Shown piece by piece: positions 54,834-64,000 of a stretch of 64,000 bases of DNA. The translations under genes were made by a program, and so were the position numbers. This DNA comes from Roridomyces roridus (taxonomy: Eukaryota; Basidiomycota; Agaricomycetes; Agaricales; Mycenaceae). The stretch lies in NCBI GenBank assembly GCA_029378245.1, contig JARKIF010000132.1, positions 28,159-92,158 on the forward strand. Reading direction: 5' to 3'. The notes under the pieces were generated by a model that was not told where the DNA came from, ran no database searches, and saw only the letters and a program-made list of their open reading frames with translations. Numbering within the stretch: position 1 is the first letter of the stretch; every line of letters begins with the position of its first letter.

Positions 54834-55920
54834 ATGCTTCGGAGCGCATTTACACGGAATGCGCTCGAGACCATTGGACTCCGACGAAATATCTCTACGA
54901 CAGTAGACCTCAACTATACAAGTCAATTCCCCGCCTCTGACAACAAAACCGATGGCGCCATCGTCATTCTCCACGGACTATTGTGCGTCAACCTCCTCTT
55001 CTCTCAACTTCTTGGTTTGAATACCCAAAGGGATAGTGGATCGGCAAGAAATTGGGGCGCCCACTCTCGTGCATTTGCTCGGAATCTAAACAGGCCGGTT
55101 TACGCGCTGGATCTGCGCAACCACGGCGCGTCCCCGCATGCAGAACCCATGACGTACAGCACCATGGCGGACGATGTAGCAGAGTTTATACGGAAGCACG
55201 GGTTGAAGGATGTTTCTCTTATTGGACATTCCATGTGCGTGTTTTCTTGCTGCCCTTGTTTAATATTTGAACGACCATGTAGGGGCGGGAAAGCAGCCAT
55301 GTCCGTCGCACTCTCCCCAGCGCACTCCAACCTACTTGAGAAACTCATCGTAGTGGACATCGCCCCCTCCCGCGGCTCACTTTCGTCTGATTTCAAAGCC
55401 TACGTCGACGCGATGCAGTCTATCGAGTCGGCCGGTGTGTCCACTCGGAAAGAGGCGCTCGAAATTCTGGAGGAAGTGGAGAAGGTGAGTATCCCTTCTT
55501 TTTCTTTTTTTCTTCTTGTTACCTACTTATGGTCGTAGAACCCCGACATCACAACCTTCCTACTCACAAACCTCGTCCCATCCCCTTCATCCTCGAAATT
55601 CCGCATCCCAATAAACATCCTCGCGCGCTCCATAGACGAATTAGGCTCTTTTCCCTATGCACCGGAAGACGGGGACGCTCCCTGGGATGGGCAAACACTG
55701 TTTATCAAGGGCACGAAGAGCAAGTATATTAATCGGAGGAATTTACCGACTGCGGAGAAGTTGTTCCCCGGGATGAAGTTGGAGGAGGTTGATTCGGGTC
55801 ATTGGGTGCACTCGGAGCGGTGAGTGCGATTACTGTGATTTGCTGGAACCAGACTGAGTTTTTTTTTGAAGGCCGATAGAGTTTGGGAAACTCGTAGAAG
55901 AGTTCGTTGGGCTGATTTAG
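54834..55920 (+). CDS. Alpha/beta hydrolase, ABHD11/IMO32-type, mitochondrial
   Basis: Exons 54834-54982, 55037-55234, 55283-55484, 55539-55819 and 55872-55920 give 292 residues. The start chosen, MLRSAFTRNALETIGLRRNIS, is basic and free of acidic residues except one, typical of a mitochondrial presequence; an upstream in-frame codon exists but lacks this. Fold motifs: HGLFGSARNW (oxyanion loop), LDLRNHGASPHAE, the nucleophile in GHSMGGKAA (Ser115, split by intron 2), FIKGTKSKYI, and the catalytic His in DSGHWVHSE. These match yeast YGR031W/IMO32 and human ABHD11, hydrolases of the mitochondrial matrix; the substrate is not evident. The first intron acceptor was chosen to keep the conserved HGLFGS. 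Confidence 0.85.
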
Positions 55921-58900
55921 GCATAGAGGGTAGACGAGGATTCTAGATGTTTGGATCTTGGAAGCACGAAGAATCAACCAAAATCCTCAAATGGATGGAA
56001 GGTTTCCCACTTCCCCGACTCACGTTCCGGCCAAAGCCCTCCTGCTTCAGGCAATAATGAGCATCTCCGAGTACTCCGGACTCGGACAGGAACCCGACGG
56101 TTCGACGAATCGAGGGATTCGGAGGGCGGGTGTCCTTGAAGTTTAAGGTGCTTCGAATCCGACTGTGCCACCTTTCGTTCATGCGTTCAGGTTGAATGTT
56201 TTCCCGAGATTATCATTTCCTCATTCAAGATTCCTATGGTTGTAAGTAACTTTGCATCGGTCTTTCATCCAACGAGAATTCTGCCAGGGCCGTCGATGAA
56301 CGTATTCGAATTGTCTTCCGTGCTCGACGCCGTGGCCAAGTTTGCTTGGAAGCTGAGGGTCACCAGAAACAAACCTGTATGGATAAATGAACTGGGTGTC
56401 AATGGCCGGTAAGAGTCGGTCAGAACACAGGTGTGTGGCGAGCAGTGTCCCTTGTTCAACGGACTCACTGCCCCTCAAGTTCATTGACACCGACTTGGTC
56501 TTGCCGAGGCCCGATTCGGGGTGTAGTATACTTGCAGCCTGGACTGACCGGCTATTCCAAACTTGAGAGTACGTATACTTGGGTCCGGGTTGTCGACACT
56601 GACCTTCCTTACCCCGGACAGGAACCCGACGGCTCGACGGAGCGAGTGCGGATGTACTTCAAGTTGAAGTTGGTGCTTCGAAGTTCGAGAAAAGAATCTC
56701 AACAGTTGTCCTATTTTTCGTTCACGTTGAATGCTTTACCGTGAGCTCAGTTTGTTGCCTCGAGAAAGCGGAAGTAGTTTCGGGTCGGTCTTCTTCCATC
56801 GAACGAGAATTCTGCCAGGGCCGTGCACAGTTTCTCAGAAGATGATTGTCCCAAGCCAAGCATACTCTGCAATCGTAGTCGGCATGCAAGTTCAACTCCT
56901 GCCGGTCCGAAGAAATATACCTTCTTTTGATCTACTGCATCCCGCAGGAGAACAAGAACTGGTAAGTTTAGAACCTCGGTGCCTTGCATCTTGTAGAATT
57001 CGGTCAGCGTGGCCACCGGGACATGCGGTCTCCTGCCCCAGTGCGTCATGTTGATTCAAAAAGGCAATTAGCCTTTCACGAGAGGTCTCGACACTAGATG
57101 TACGAGCAATTGTGGCAATCAATTCTTTCAAGTTCCGACGCGTCATGGCTCACGATCTCAGGCTGCCGGTCCCAAGTTCGAGTTGAAGGCTGAAAAGCGA
57201 CAAAATTTACTCTGCTTTCTGATTGCGTATCCCGAGGACCCTTGGCTTCTGTTCTATCCTTCTATCCTTCCTTCTTTTCTTTCTTGGAAACAGACAACTA
57301 TCAGTTCTCCGCGTCCGTGTCCGTGGTCAACAACAACCACAACCACTTGGTGTTCTCAAGATTTTCCTCGCCGTGTGGGGTGGCGTCACTGTGCACTAAC
57401 CGGTACGGGTTTCATACTATTGAGTCGGGCGGCGCGCATTTACTTGTGGCGTATCCGCGTTGCCTATCAACCCACTGGTAATGGGATTTGGAAATGGAAT
57501 GTCGCGTCGACGGCCAATGGCTTGAGGAAGAATGCCTGCATGCAGAGACAGCCTGTAACTGTCTGTGTCTGTGTCAAGTCTGAGATCTGACTGTTCTCAG
57601 GTATTCTTCGACCGTCCTTGGGTTTCATTCAACTTGACTCATTCTCGAACACGGCACAGACTCGGGAGTATACATCAAGATAAGTCTTCTCACTGAAATA
57701 TGGCTTGTTTTGACATACACACTGCTTCCCGTCTCTCTTCTTTCGGTGCCTCGCCTGCCTTGGCTTCTCTCACTCACACTCTCAGATCCGTTGCACAATT
57801 CCGGTGGCCGAAATTGCGGGACAGGAGTCACTTCCCACGGAACTGTGGCTTGCAGCCATCCGAACGTACTTGACACAAGGTAATTAAGCCTTTAGTTTTA
57901 TCGATATGTCGAGCAGCTTACTTGTTAAACGACGTGACACTATTGGGAACTCATCGCGCGCCAAGCAAGACTCGTGAGCCATGCACGAACACACTGTTCA
58001 TCGGCCATCTTGAGCCGGAACCTCCCACAACTCGAGATCTTCTCTTGTCAACTATGTATTTTTCCGCTGGAGCTTCTCGACCGTGAACGTGCACACGAGC
58101 AGCTCAAGTGTTTTCTGCCACAGTCCATAATGTGCATTGAATGAATGAAAACAATTTTCTAGGACAGGACGAGTCAAGTTACCGAAAAGTTGCATCAAAT
58201 CAAGATTCAAACAGGATGCAATTCCTCTAACGCTCAAATGTAGCTTCATTCGTCAAGGGGTGATTTCGCACAGGTTTGGAATCGTGGAATTTCCGAAGCT
58301 TCGCTCTACCTGGCCGCCTACTCTTCTTCCAACGGGACCTCGATGGACACCACGACAGATCCGCGTCCCAGCGATTCCCAGTCACGGACCGAAGCAATTA
58401 GTCTTTAACAGGGAGGTGCACTCTGAGCCAATCTTTCGACGCGTCGAGCCGTGTCGATGGATAGATATGTCAGGCCTCAGGAGTGATCGCGGTACGGTTA
58501 CTTTAGACGCAACACTTGGCTTTCTGATTCTTGATCTCCGTAAATCCGGTCCTGTCTTTCGAATCTCAACCTGGTCTCGACCCGTGCTTGCAAGGTCTTG
58601 TGATTCTGTCAGCGAACAGTCAGCCAGTCAGCTGTGTGCAAAAACCCTTTTTTTCACGTTGTCTAGACGACCTCGGTCGTTGTTGCAAGCTAAAACCGGC
58701 TGCCTTCCTTCCTTTCCTTACCTAGGGACAGGACTACTTGGACTCGGCACCCACCTGAGATCTACATATCAGTTTCAATTTGCATCGGCAAGAATCTTCT
58801 CTTCTTTCCTCTTCAAATGGCAGGCAGCCAGGGAAGCAGTCTTGACAAGCGTGGTCTGCATTCGGATTCCTGCCAGTCCTTCCTGCGATGCGATGATCTG

Positions 58901-59825
58901 CCGAGAAATGACAGTATGTACACGGAATTCAAGCCAAAGCTGTCGGATGTCCATGTCCCACTGACAGGGCAAGTCTATCATATCAAGTGTCAACGCACGG
59001 CCTTTAGAACGACTCGGAACTGAGGGTGAGTCTCAACTTAGAATTCTAGGCCTCTATGGCAACGCGCAACTCGCTCACGAAGAATTGCGAGGAAGCAATT
59101 TCTTTGCATCCGCTGTCAATGCCGCGGCAGCGACCATAATGTCGTGCCCAAACCGTGCCCGTTGCGTGCCCGACTTTAGAGAGTACCGCTCGACTCGGGC
59201 TTTCAAATTTGCCCAAGGTGTTAATTTTTGAATTTTTGGTACCGATGGAATGAACTGGGGGTACATACCGTGATTTGCGGGCTTGGAGGAGGAAATAGTC
59301 GAACCGGTTGAATGAGCGCGATGGGGACGCGTCGTCCATCAACGATTACATAACACGAAGGTGTGATCGCGAACCTTGGACCCAACCACCACAACCCCGT
59401 TCTAGCTTCTTCTTCAATCCCGAATCTTTCGGAGCTCAGGCTCATCCGACATCTATTTGTAGTTTGGATTTTCCGGTATTGCCCGAAAGTTTCCCGAAGG
59501 CGTCGGTGTATCGCAGTGGGTATTTCCCGAGACTATCGGCCGGCGATGTGGACAACGGAAAGGAGCACGGATAGCGTACGAAATCGCCTTGAGATGTTTC
59601 CAAGGGCATTTCAAGTCAGAATTGAGGAAGGTGGAAGCGAGAGCACCTTTGATGATCCCACGATCTGCTTTCGTCTTGAACTTTCATGTCGTCGCGTTCT
59701 GGCCCTCTCGAAGGCCCTTCCTCGTGCGTCATTGCGAGTTTTGTGTCCACATCCGTAGAAACATTCCCGATCGCAGGTATAAGAGGGTGGCTGACACTCG
59801 CTCGTACTGCATTCGTTCTTGAGTC
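55921..59825. other. 3.9-kb region without a recognisable gene
   Basis: Only short frames without family resemblance. It contains a local duplication (next entry). A minus-strand frame (56892-57146; MTRRNLKELIATIART...) starts well but has no recognisable continuation. The region may contain decayed genes or noncoding transcription units. Confidence 0.45.
56085..56830. repeat. Local direct duplication, units ~530 bp apart
   Basis: GACAGGAACCCGACGG occur at about 56087 and 56619, and ACGAGAATTCTGCCAGGGCC at about 56271 and 56798, with intermediate similarity (CGTTCA.GTTGAATG.TTTCCCGAG). The two ~220-bp units are diverged, so the duplication is old. Confidence 0.7.
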
Positions 59826-61085
59826 TTGACTTCCCCCGTCATCCACGAACCTTGCTATAGCGTCTACAACGCCATGCTCCTCCTCCACATCGCGCCTTTC
59901 TACGTCCTCGGCCTCGCATCCGCCCCGTTGGTGGCCTTCCTTGGTCCCGGCGTCCTCAAGTTTGCTCTGGCGACCCTCGCCGGTTCCACAACGGTCCCAA
60001 ACCTGTTCATCGTCCTGCTAGTCCTCAAATCATACGGCCTGAACGTGTTCGTCGTGGTCCCGGTCATGTTTCGGCTCGCTATGGTGGTCAAGCGCCTCAA
60101 CGGCATCAAGCGTCCCTCCCATGGACAGCAACCTCCCGCCACGCTCGTCCTCGCCGCCCCAAGGCCTCGCCCAGCATCACAGGCGTCGTTGCTACCGGTC
60201 GCCTTGATATTGCTGCACGTTATGCGAGCCCAGATCCTACACCAAATCGCCTCGACGTCGCCCACGGCCCTCGCGCTCGCGATTCAAGATGACGAAGGAT
60301 GTGAAGACGTGCCTGTTGCCAGTGCCGAAATCCCCACCACCAGCACCGTCAATGACAAGACGTTCGTTCTTGGGACCATGGGCCTGGTCTTATGGGGTTT
60401 CGTCTTGGCCTGCCTCTTCATTTGGATCAAGTCGTCATCGGTTTTGTCGTTCCTCCTGCGCTCTCTTCAGCGAACCTGGACCACCATGAGCAGCAGAAGC
60501 CGCCGCGACACCACAATGAAGCTCGATTCAGACGACACTGACACCACCCTTGTCGGCGACGAGACAGAAATCAAGCCAGCTGGGTCTGCATTTACTGGCA
60601 TTCCCGCGTCTCTGTCTACGCCCCTTCTGTTGGTGGCCCTTCGCCCGCTGGCCGCTTCGGGTTCTCTTCCCACCGACCTCTCCGACATCAGCAGCCCCAA
60701 GCCCATCATCGCCGCTGCCACCAACAAGGTCGTCCTCAAGACCAACCTCGATCCAATAGTCCCGGCCTTTGTTCCCGTGGCACGTCCCACCACCGTCAAG
60801 CAGGAGTGGGTGCCCACCAAGCCCCTTTCGTTCCAATGGTCCCGAGGTGGCTGCCCGACTCGCATCACGGCTCCTCCTCCGCCAATTCCCCTCAACGCCA
60901 ACGCGCCGGTATTTGTACCCAAGGTCGAAGACGCGAAGAAGCCTGGTCTGTCTGAAAGCATATGGGCCCCGGCCTCCACGTCCACGCCCGTCAAGGAGAA
61001 GAAGCCTCGATTCCGGACTGCACCTCCCTCTTTCTGGGCTCCTGGGGGCAAGGCCATCGCGATTGTCCCTCCTCCTTTGGCTTGA
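59826..61085 (+). CDS. Hypothetical multi-pass membrane protein with PAM2-like motifs
   Basis: A single-exon frame of 419 codons. Hydrophobic stretches near residues 17-40, 50-90 (FIVLLVLKSYGLNVFVVVPVMF), 120-140 and 180-205 (GTMGLVLWGFVLACLFIWI) suggest several membrane spans. A Ser/Thr/Pro-rich hydrophilic tail follows. The tail carries LNANAPVFVP (356-365), an exact fit to the core PAM2 pattern LNxxAxxFxP bound by the MLLE domain of poly(A)-binding protein. A looser LDPIVPAFVP (308-317) and two S[IF]WAP words are also present. If the tail is cytoplasmic this could tether mRNA-protein complexes to a membrane; that is inference. A later ATG (59874) could be the start. The family is not recognised. 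Confidence 0.6.
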   Translation: MTSPVIHEPCYSVYNAMLLLHIAPFYVLGLASAPLVAFLGPGVLKFALATLAGSTTVPNLFIVLLVLKSYGLNVFVVVPVMFRLAMVVKRLNGIKRPSHGQQPPATLVLAAPRPRPASQASLLPVALILLHVMRAQILHQIASTSPTALALAIQDDEGCEDVPVASAEIPTTSTVNDKTFVLGTMGLVLWGFVLACLFIWIKSSSVLSFLLRSLQRTWTTMSSRSRRDTTMKLDSDDTDTTLVGDETEIKPAGSAFTGIPASLSTPLLLVALRPLAASGSLPTDLSDISSPKPIIAAATNKVVLKTNLDPIVPAFVPVARPTTVKQEWVPTKPLSFQWSRGGCPTRITAPPPPIPLNANAPVFVPKVEDAKKPGLSESIWAPASTSTPVKEKKPRFRTAPPSFWAPGGKAIAIVPPPLA

Positions 61086-61894
61086 ACGGTATATCAAATC
61101 TACATATATTGGTGAGTGTCGCTGCCTCGTCGATATTTTCTCGTTTTCCTCACTTTTACACCAGGGGTTTATCTGTATCAATGGTGTGCATCCAGTGCTG
61201 TGTCTTTCGGGTTCCTCGACCTATTCTCCTTCCTCCGCCTTTTGTAAGCCGTCGTCTTCATCGTCGAGTTCCATGATTCTGACTACGTCGACATAGTCCT
61301 CTTTCCTCTCCATGTATCTGGGCAGCCAACGGCCTCACCTTCCTCTTTCCTTTTATTGTGAGTGCACCGTCGTATCCCGTGCGACAAATCGTCTGATCCT
61401 CTTTCTAGTTGTCTGTTTCATGGGCGAGAAAAACCAGCAAAACAGGTGTGGAATAGAAGAAAACCCGACAAAATAGGTGTAGAACAGCAGAAAACCCAAC
61501 AAAATAGGCGTGTAGCATGTAGTACATATATAATCGTGCTTTTGGACAGAATCGAGTGGAAAATTCCTGAATCATGCGGGGAAGGTGCTGTCGGCGCGTC
61601 CACAAGCCCAAACAATGTGGCACATGACCGCCTGGATGCTTTCGACTTTGGCCGAATCCTCTTCTCAAGGGTGCTTGGTATCTCAAATCCTCCCTGGGAG
61701 AAAGGTCTAAGTAAATCCACGCATCGTATTCATTGACCCGGTGTATTCGAGAGGGAAGGTGAATGTATACTTGGTGGAAGTACTTTGGATTGAAAAGCTA
61801 ATCACTACGTTACGGAGTAGATTCTCCTCCCTTTCTATAGCGCTCATCTGTCAACCAAGTCAGTGTGGCGAGAAAGGAAATGAAAGCACGGACT
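61086..61894. other. Intergenic region with a 30-bp tandem repeat
   Basis: Lies between convergent genes. At about 61425-61515 three degenerate ~30-bp units occur (AAAACC.GACAAAATAGGTGT). No coding frame of note. Confidence 0.55.
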
Positions 61895-63300
61895 TACTCA
61901 GTGCGAGATACGAATCTGCATGCCGTTGTCCACGAGCTTCTGCAGCTGCGGATCCAGACCCTCGTCGCTTGAATCGCTGGAAAGCAACTCGAAGACCTCG
62001 AGCAGGCCGATGATAAAGCGGGCGACCAGAACATCAACGAGCTCGGCATCGACAGGGAAAGAACATTGCAAGAATCGGAGGGTGTGGAGACGAGAGAGAA
62101 AGTCCATCTCATGGAGCTTGCAGAAGAAGGAGGACATAAAGTCGTTCTTGGAGTTGACGAACTCGACGTGCGTCAAGTTGGGCAACTGTATGAACCACTC
62201 GAGAGTACTGGGCTCTAGATAGGTAACGGCATCGCTGGTGAGCGAAAGGCTCTGCAACGATGCGGAGACCCGGGAGAAGAAGGCGGCCATCTCGCGGTCG
62301 AAAGATTGGAGATGAGGGATGCAGTCGAGGTCAAGGTGTTCCAACGCAGGCACTTCAAGAACCTCGAGGATCTTGACAACCTCGGAACGCTCGGCGTCCT
62401 CATCGGCTCCCAGATGCAAGGAGCGCAGATGCTGCATGAGCACCCGTTCATCACCAAGCAGCCGCCCCGCATCACCCTTCTCGACGGTGACGCTGCATTC
62501 GACGAGGGATGGAACCGAGCGCAGAAGAGTCGAGGCACTGATTGACCGTCAGCCCCTCCCGGTGAACTTGGCAGTCTTTCTAAAGGGAGAAGAAAGAGCC
62601 CCGGAGCTGCGGGTCTGCGAAGGTGAATCTCGCGCAATTGCGGTGCGGTCTTGAAAGACTCGCAGGTGAGTGGCCTCGATGTACCGCCCAACACCTCCTG
62701 GTCGCTCGAAAAGAACTGCGAGGGTGATTTGTTGGAGTTGTGGGAACTCGAGAGTGTCGGCAAAGAAGTCCACGATGGGCAGGCTGAGCGTCAAGGACTG
62801 AAGCCGCGGGGCATGAGCGGACAGGATGGCATGTATGCTGTTCTTGTCCTGCACGTCGTACCCGGTGAAGTCCAAAGACACGGGCAACGCCTTAGCGCGC
62901 TGGAACCACGTGTCGACATATTGCTCGACTTCACCAGGCTTGGAGAAGAACCAACGAGGAGGGAAAATGGCTAATCGCGTCCATAATCTGGGAGCGGCAA
63001 GGGCGATTTCACGCCAGCTCCCGCAGACCCGGAGCAAAAGCAATGGTGCGCAATAAAGGCGAGGCCTGTCGTCCGGATTGGAGGAGAGGCAGTGGACGAA
63101 GATTTCGGTGATGATTCAGGTGGCACGGTCGTGAAGGGTTGCGCTTTGTTGGGTTTCTTGACCGGATTGCGCTTCTGGCGCTTCTGTACCTGGATATTGA
63201 GATCCAAGCCAAACAGCGGATTGCGTGGCACAACGCGTCGAGACATGGCAGAGGGGATGAAGAGCGCGGTGGGCTCGGAGTCTTTATGCCACCCGAGCAT
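61895..63300 (-). pseudogene. F-box / leucine-rich-repeat-like gene with several frame breaks
   Basis: Minus-strand sequence of an F-box-type protein as common in agaricomycetes (substrate adaptor of SCF ubiquitin ligases). The F-box core reads IITEIFVHCLSSNPDD...YCAPLLLLRVCGSWREIALAAPRLWTRL (63115-62960). It is followed by VEQYVDTWFQRAKALPVSLDFTGYD and LRR-like segments (APRLQSLTLSLP, FPQLQQITLAVLF, APQLREIHL, LVECSVTVEKGDAG, HLRSLHLGADEDAERSE, IPHLQSFDREMAAFF...LTSDAVTYLEPSTLEWF). These segments fall in different frames with no good splice sites between them. At least three single-base shifts are needed: near 63115 (before IITEIF), 62640 and 62530. The last frame ends normally at 61898. Confidence 0.6.
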
Positions 63301-63348
63301 TGTTCGCAAACGCGATTTCCATTTAGGTCTGGGACAAGCACGTGACCA

Positions 63349-64000
63349 CTACTGAATGGCGCCAATCAACACAGCAGACACGCTCGTCCCAACCTCCAGC
63401 CGACTGCGTTCTGGCGTCTTCATCGGGAGCACCACGAACCCGTTCGCGCCACTCAAACTCGCGACTCGGCTCGACCGCTGGCCTCCGGTACTGAAAGCCC
63501 GCAAACCCTCCGAGTCGGCACGTATAATGACCCGGTGGAATTCGGTGCGTGGATCGAGGGTCATGGCGCTAGCGAGCTAGAATTGAGGAATGTCAATACC
63601 CAGTGATGTGGAATGATATACCCACCTTGACTGACACGCGAGGCAAGTGGCATCGCGCCTCCGGCGATCCCCGAGCTTTCTGAGGGCGGGGACGACAAAG
63701 ACGTTGAATGTAACCAACGCCGAGGCTGGATTCCCGGGAGGGCAAAGACTGGCTTCGCAACGCCACCAACAGGAATAGTTGCGAACGTGGTGGGTTTGCC
63801 CGGTTTCACGGTGCCCTGCCGAAATGAATCGTGCCGTGAAAGTGGCGCTCGATGACAGGCTTTAAGAGGTCGGTAGGACCCATGGACGTCCCGCCGTGGT
63901 GAGGATAGATCGGCAGAGTCGAGGCCTTTTCGTACGGCAGCAACGTGCGAAGGAATGCTGCGGAAGTCTCAGTATGAGTTAATCATTGTTGAATGTATAC
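63349..64000 (-). CDS. Gephyrin/MoeA-type molybdopterin molybdotransferase, 3' part (runs off the window)
   Basis: Inserts molybdenum into adenylated molybdopterin, the last step of molybdenum cofactor synthesis. On the minus strand: HHGGTSMGPTDLLKPVIERHFHGTIHFG (near 63900), VKPGKPTTFATIPVGGVAKPVFALPG, FNVFVVPALRKLG, PRVSVK. After an intron (63577-63625) the last exon 63349-63576 reads LASAMTLDPRTEFHRVIIR...STGGQRSSRVASLSGANGFVVLP...VGTSVSAVLIG then stop. This is the classic MoeA C terminus. Between these segments the frame slips three times by one base (near 63815, 63733 and 63668), each time at or beside short G or C runs. So either the gene is decayed or bases are missing in the assembly. 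The rest lies beyond 64000. Confidence 0.8.

Noticed and set aside
60467..61057. Minus-strand frames opposite the membrane protein
   Set aside because: No family resemblance, and the plus frame has coherent membrane segments and motifs.
1..64000. CRISPR arrays or bacterial operons
   Set aside because: No regularly spaced direct repeats of that kind; spliced genes and chromodomain retroelements show a fungal nuclear genome.

Overview
This window reads as the nuclear genome of a filamentous basidiomycete, most likely an agaricomycete mushroom. Genes are split by short introns (about 40-60 nt, GT-AG), the retrotransposons are chromodomain Ty3/Gypsy elements of the kind common in fungi, there is a NACHT-ankyrin (NLR-like) gene, and two gene families seem to be ones expanded in Agaricomycetes. 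These assignments rest on recognised motifs, not on any database search.

Positions 1-23,050 hold the wreck of one NACHT-ankyrin gene. A Gly-rich N-terminal stretch, a P-loop/NACHT region and ankyrin repeats are followed by a 504-bp hAT-like MITE (8-bp target duplication), a noncoding fold-back-like block, a Gypsy element (A, minus strand) that is itself a nest, more ankyrin repeats, a solo LTR (near-perfect target duplication), and the last ankyrin repeat with the stop codon. Element A contains a solo LTR inside pol (target duplication AGTAA) and element B (target duplication GTTAC). B contains element C (target duplication TCAGT, two LTRs identical by eye).

Positions 23,054-29,155 are a second full Gypsy element (D, target duplication CAGTC), apparently intact. 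It is followed by an LTR remnant. A, C and D share three features: a self-priming primer binding site of the Tf1/sushi type, a -1 slippery heptamer just before the gag stop, and a C-terminal chromodomain.

Positions 29,690-48,180 are a repeat-rich zone with three copies of a roughly 3-kb noncoding fold-back element (E1-E3). Its arms carry tRNA-like A/B-box sequences. Between the copies lie minus-strand genes or relics: a frameshifted hypothetical gene with a (Gly-Lys)n tract, a multi-exon hypothetical gene, a small basic five-exon gene, and a gene with the HxD...H...R signature of 2OG-Fe(II) dioxygenases (possibly the fungal TET/JBP-like expansion). This last gene is cut in two by E2. Further MITEs are nested here.

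From 48.2 kb the window becomes ordinary gene space: a secreted S53 sedolisin protease (minus, 8 exons), EME1/MMS4 (plus, 8 exons), hydroxymethylbilane synthase (plus, 2 exons), a mitochondrial ABHD11-type hydrolase (plus, 5 exons), about 3.9 kb with no gene seen, a membrane protein with PAM2-like motifs (plus), a frame-disrupted F-box gene (minus) and the 3' part of a gephyrin/MoeA gene (minus, running off the edge). Exon borders were placed by reading splice sites and conserved motifs by eye.
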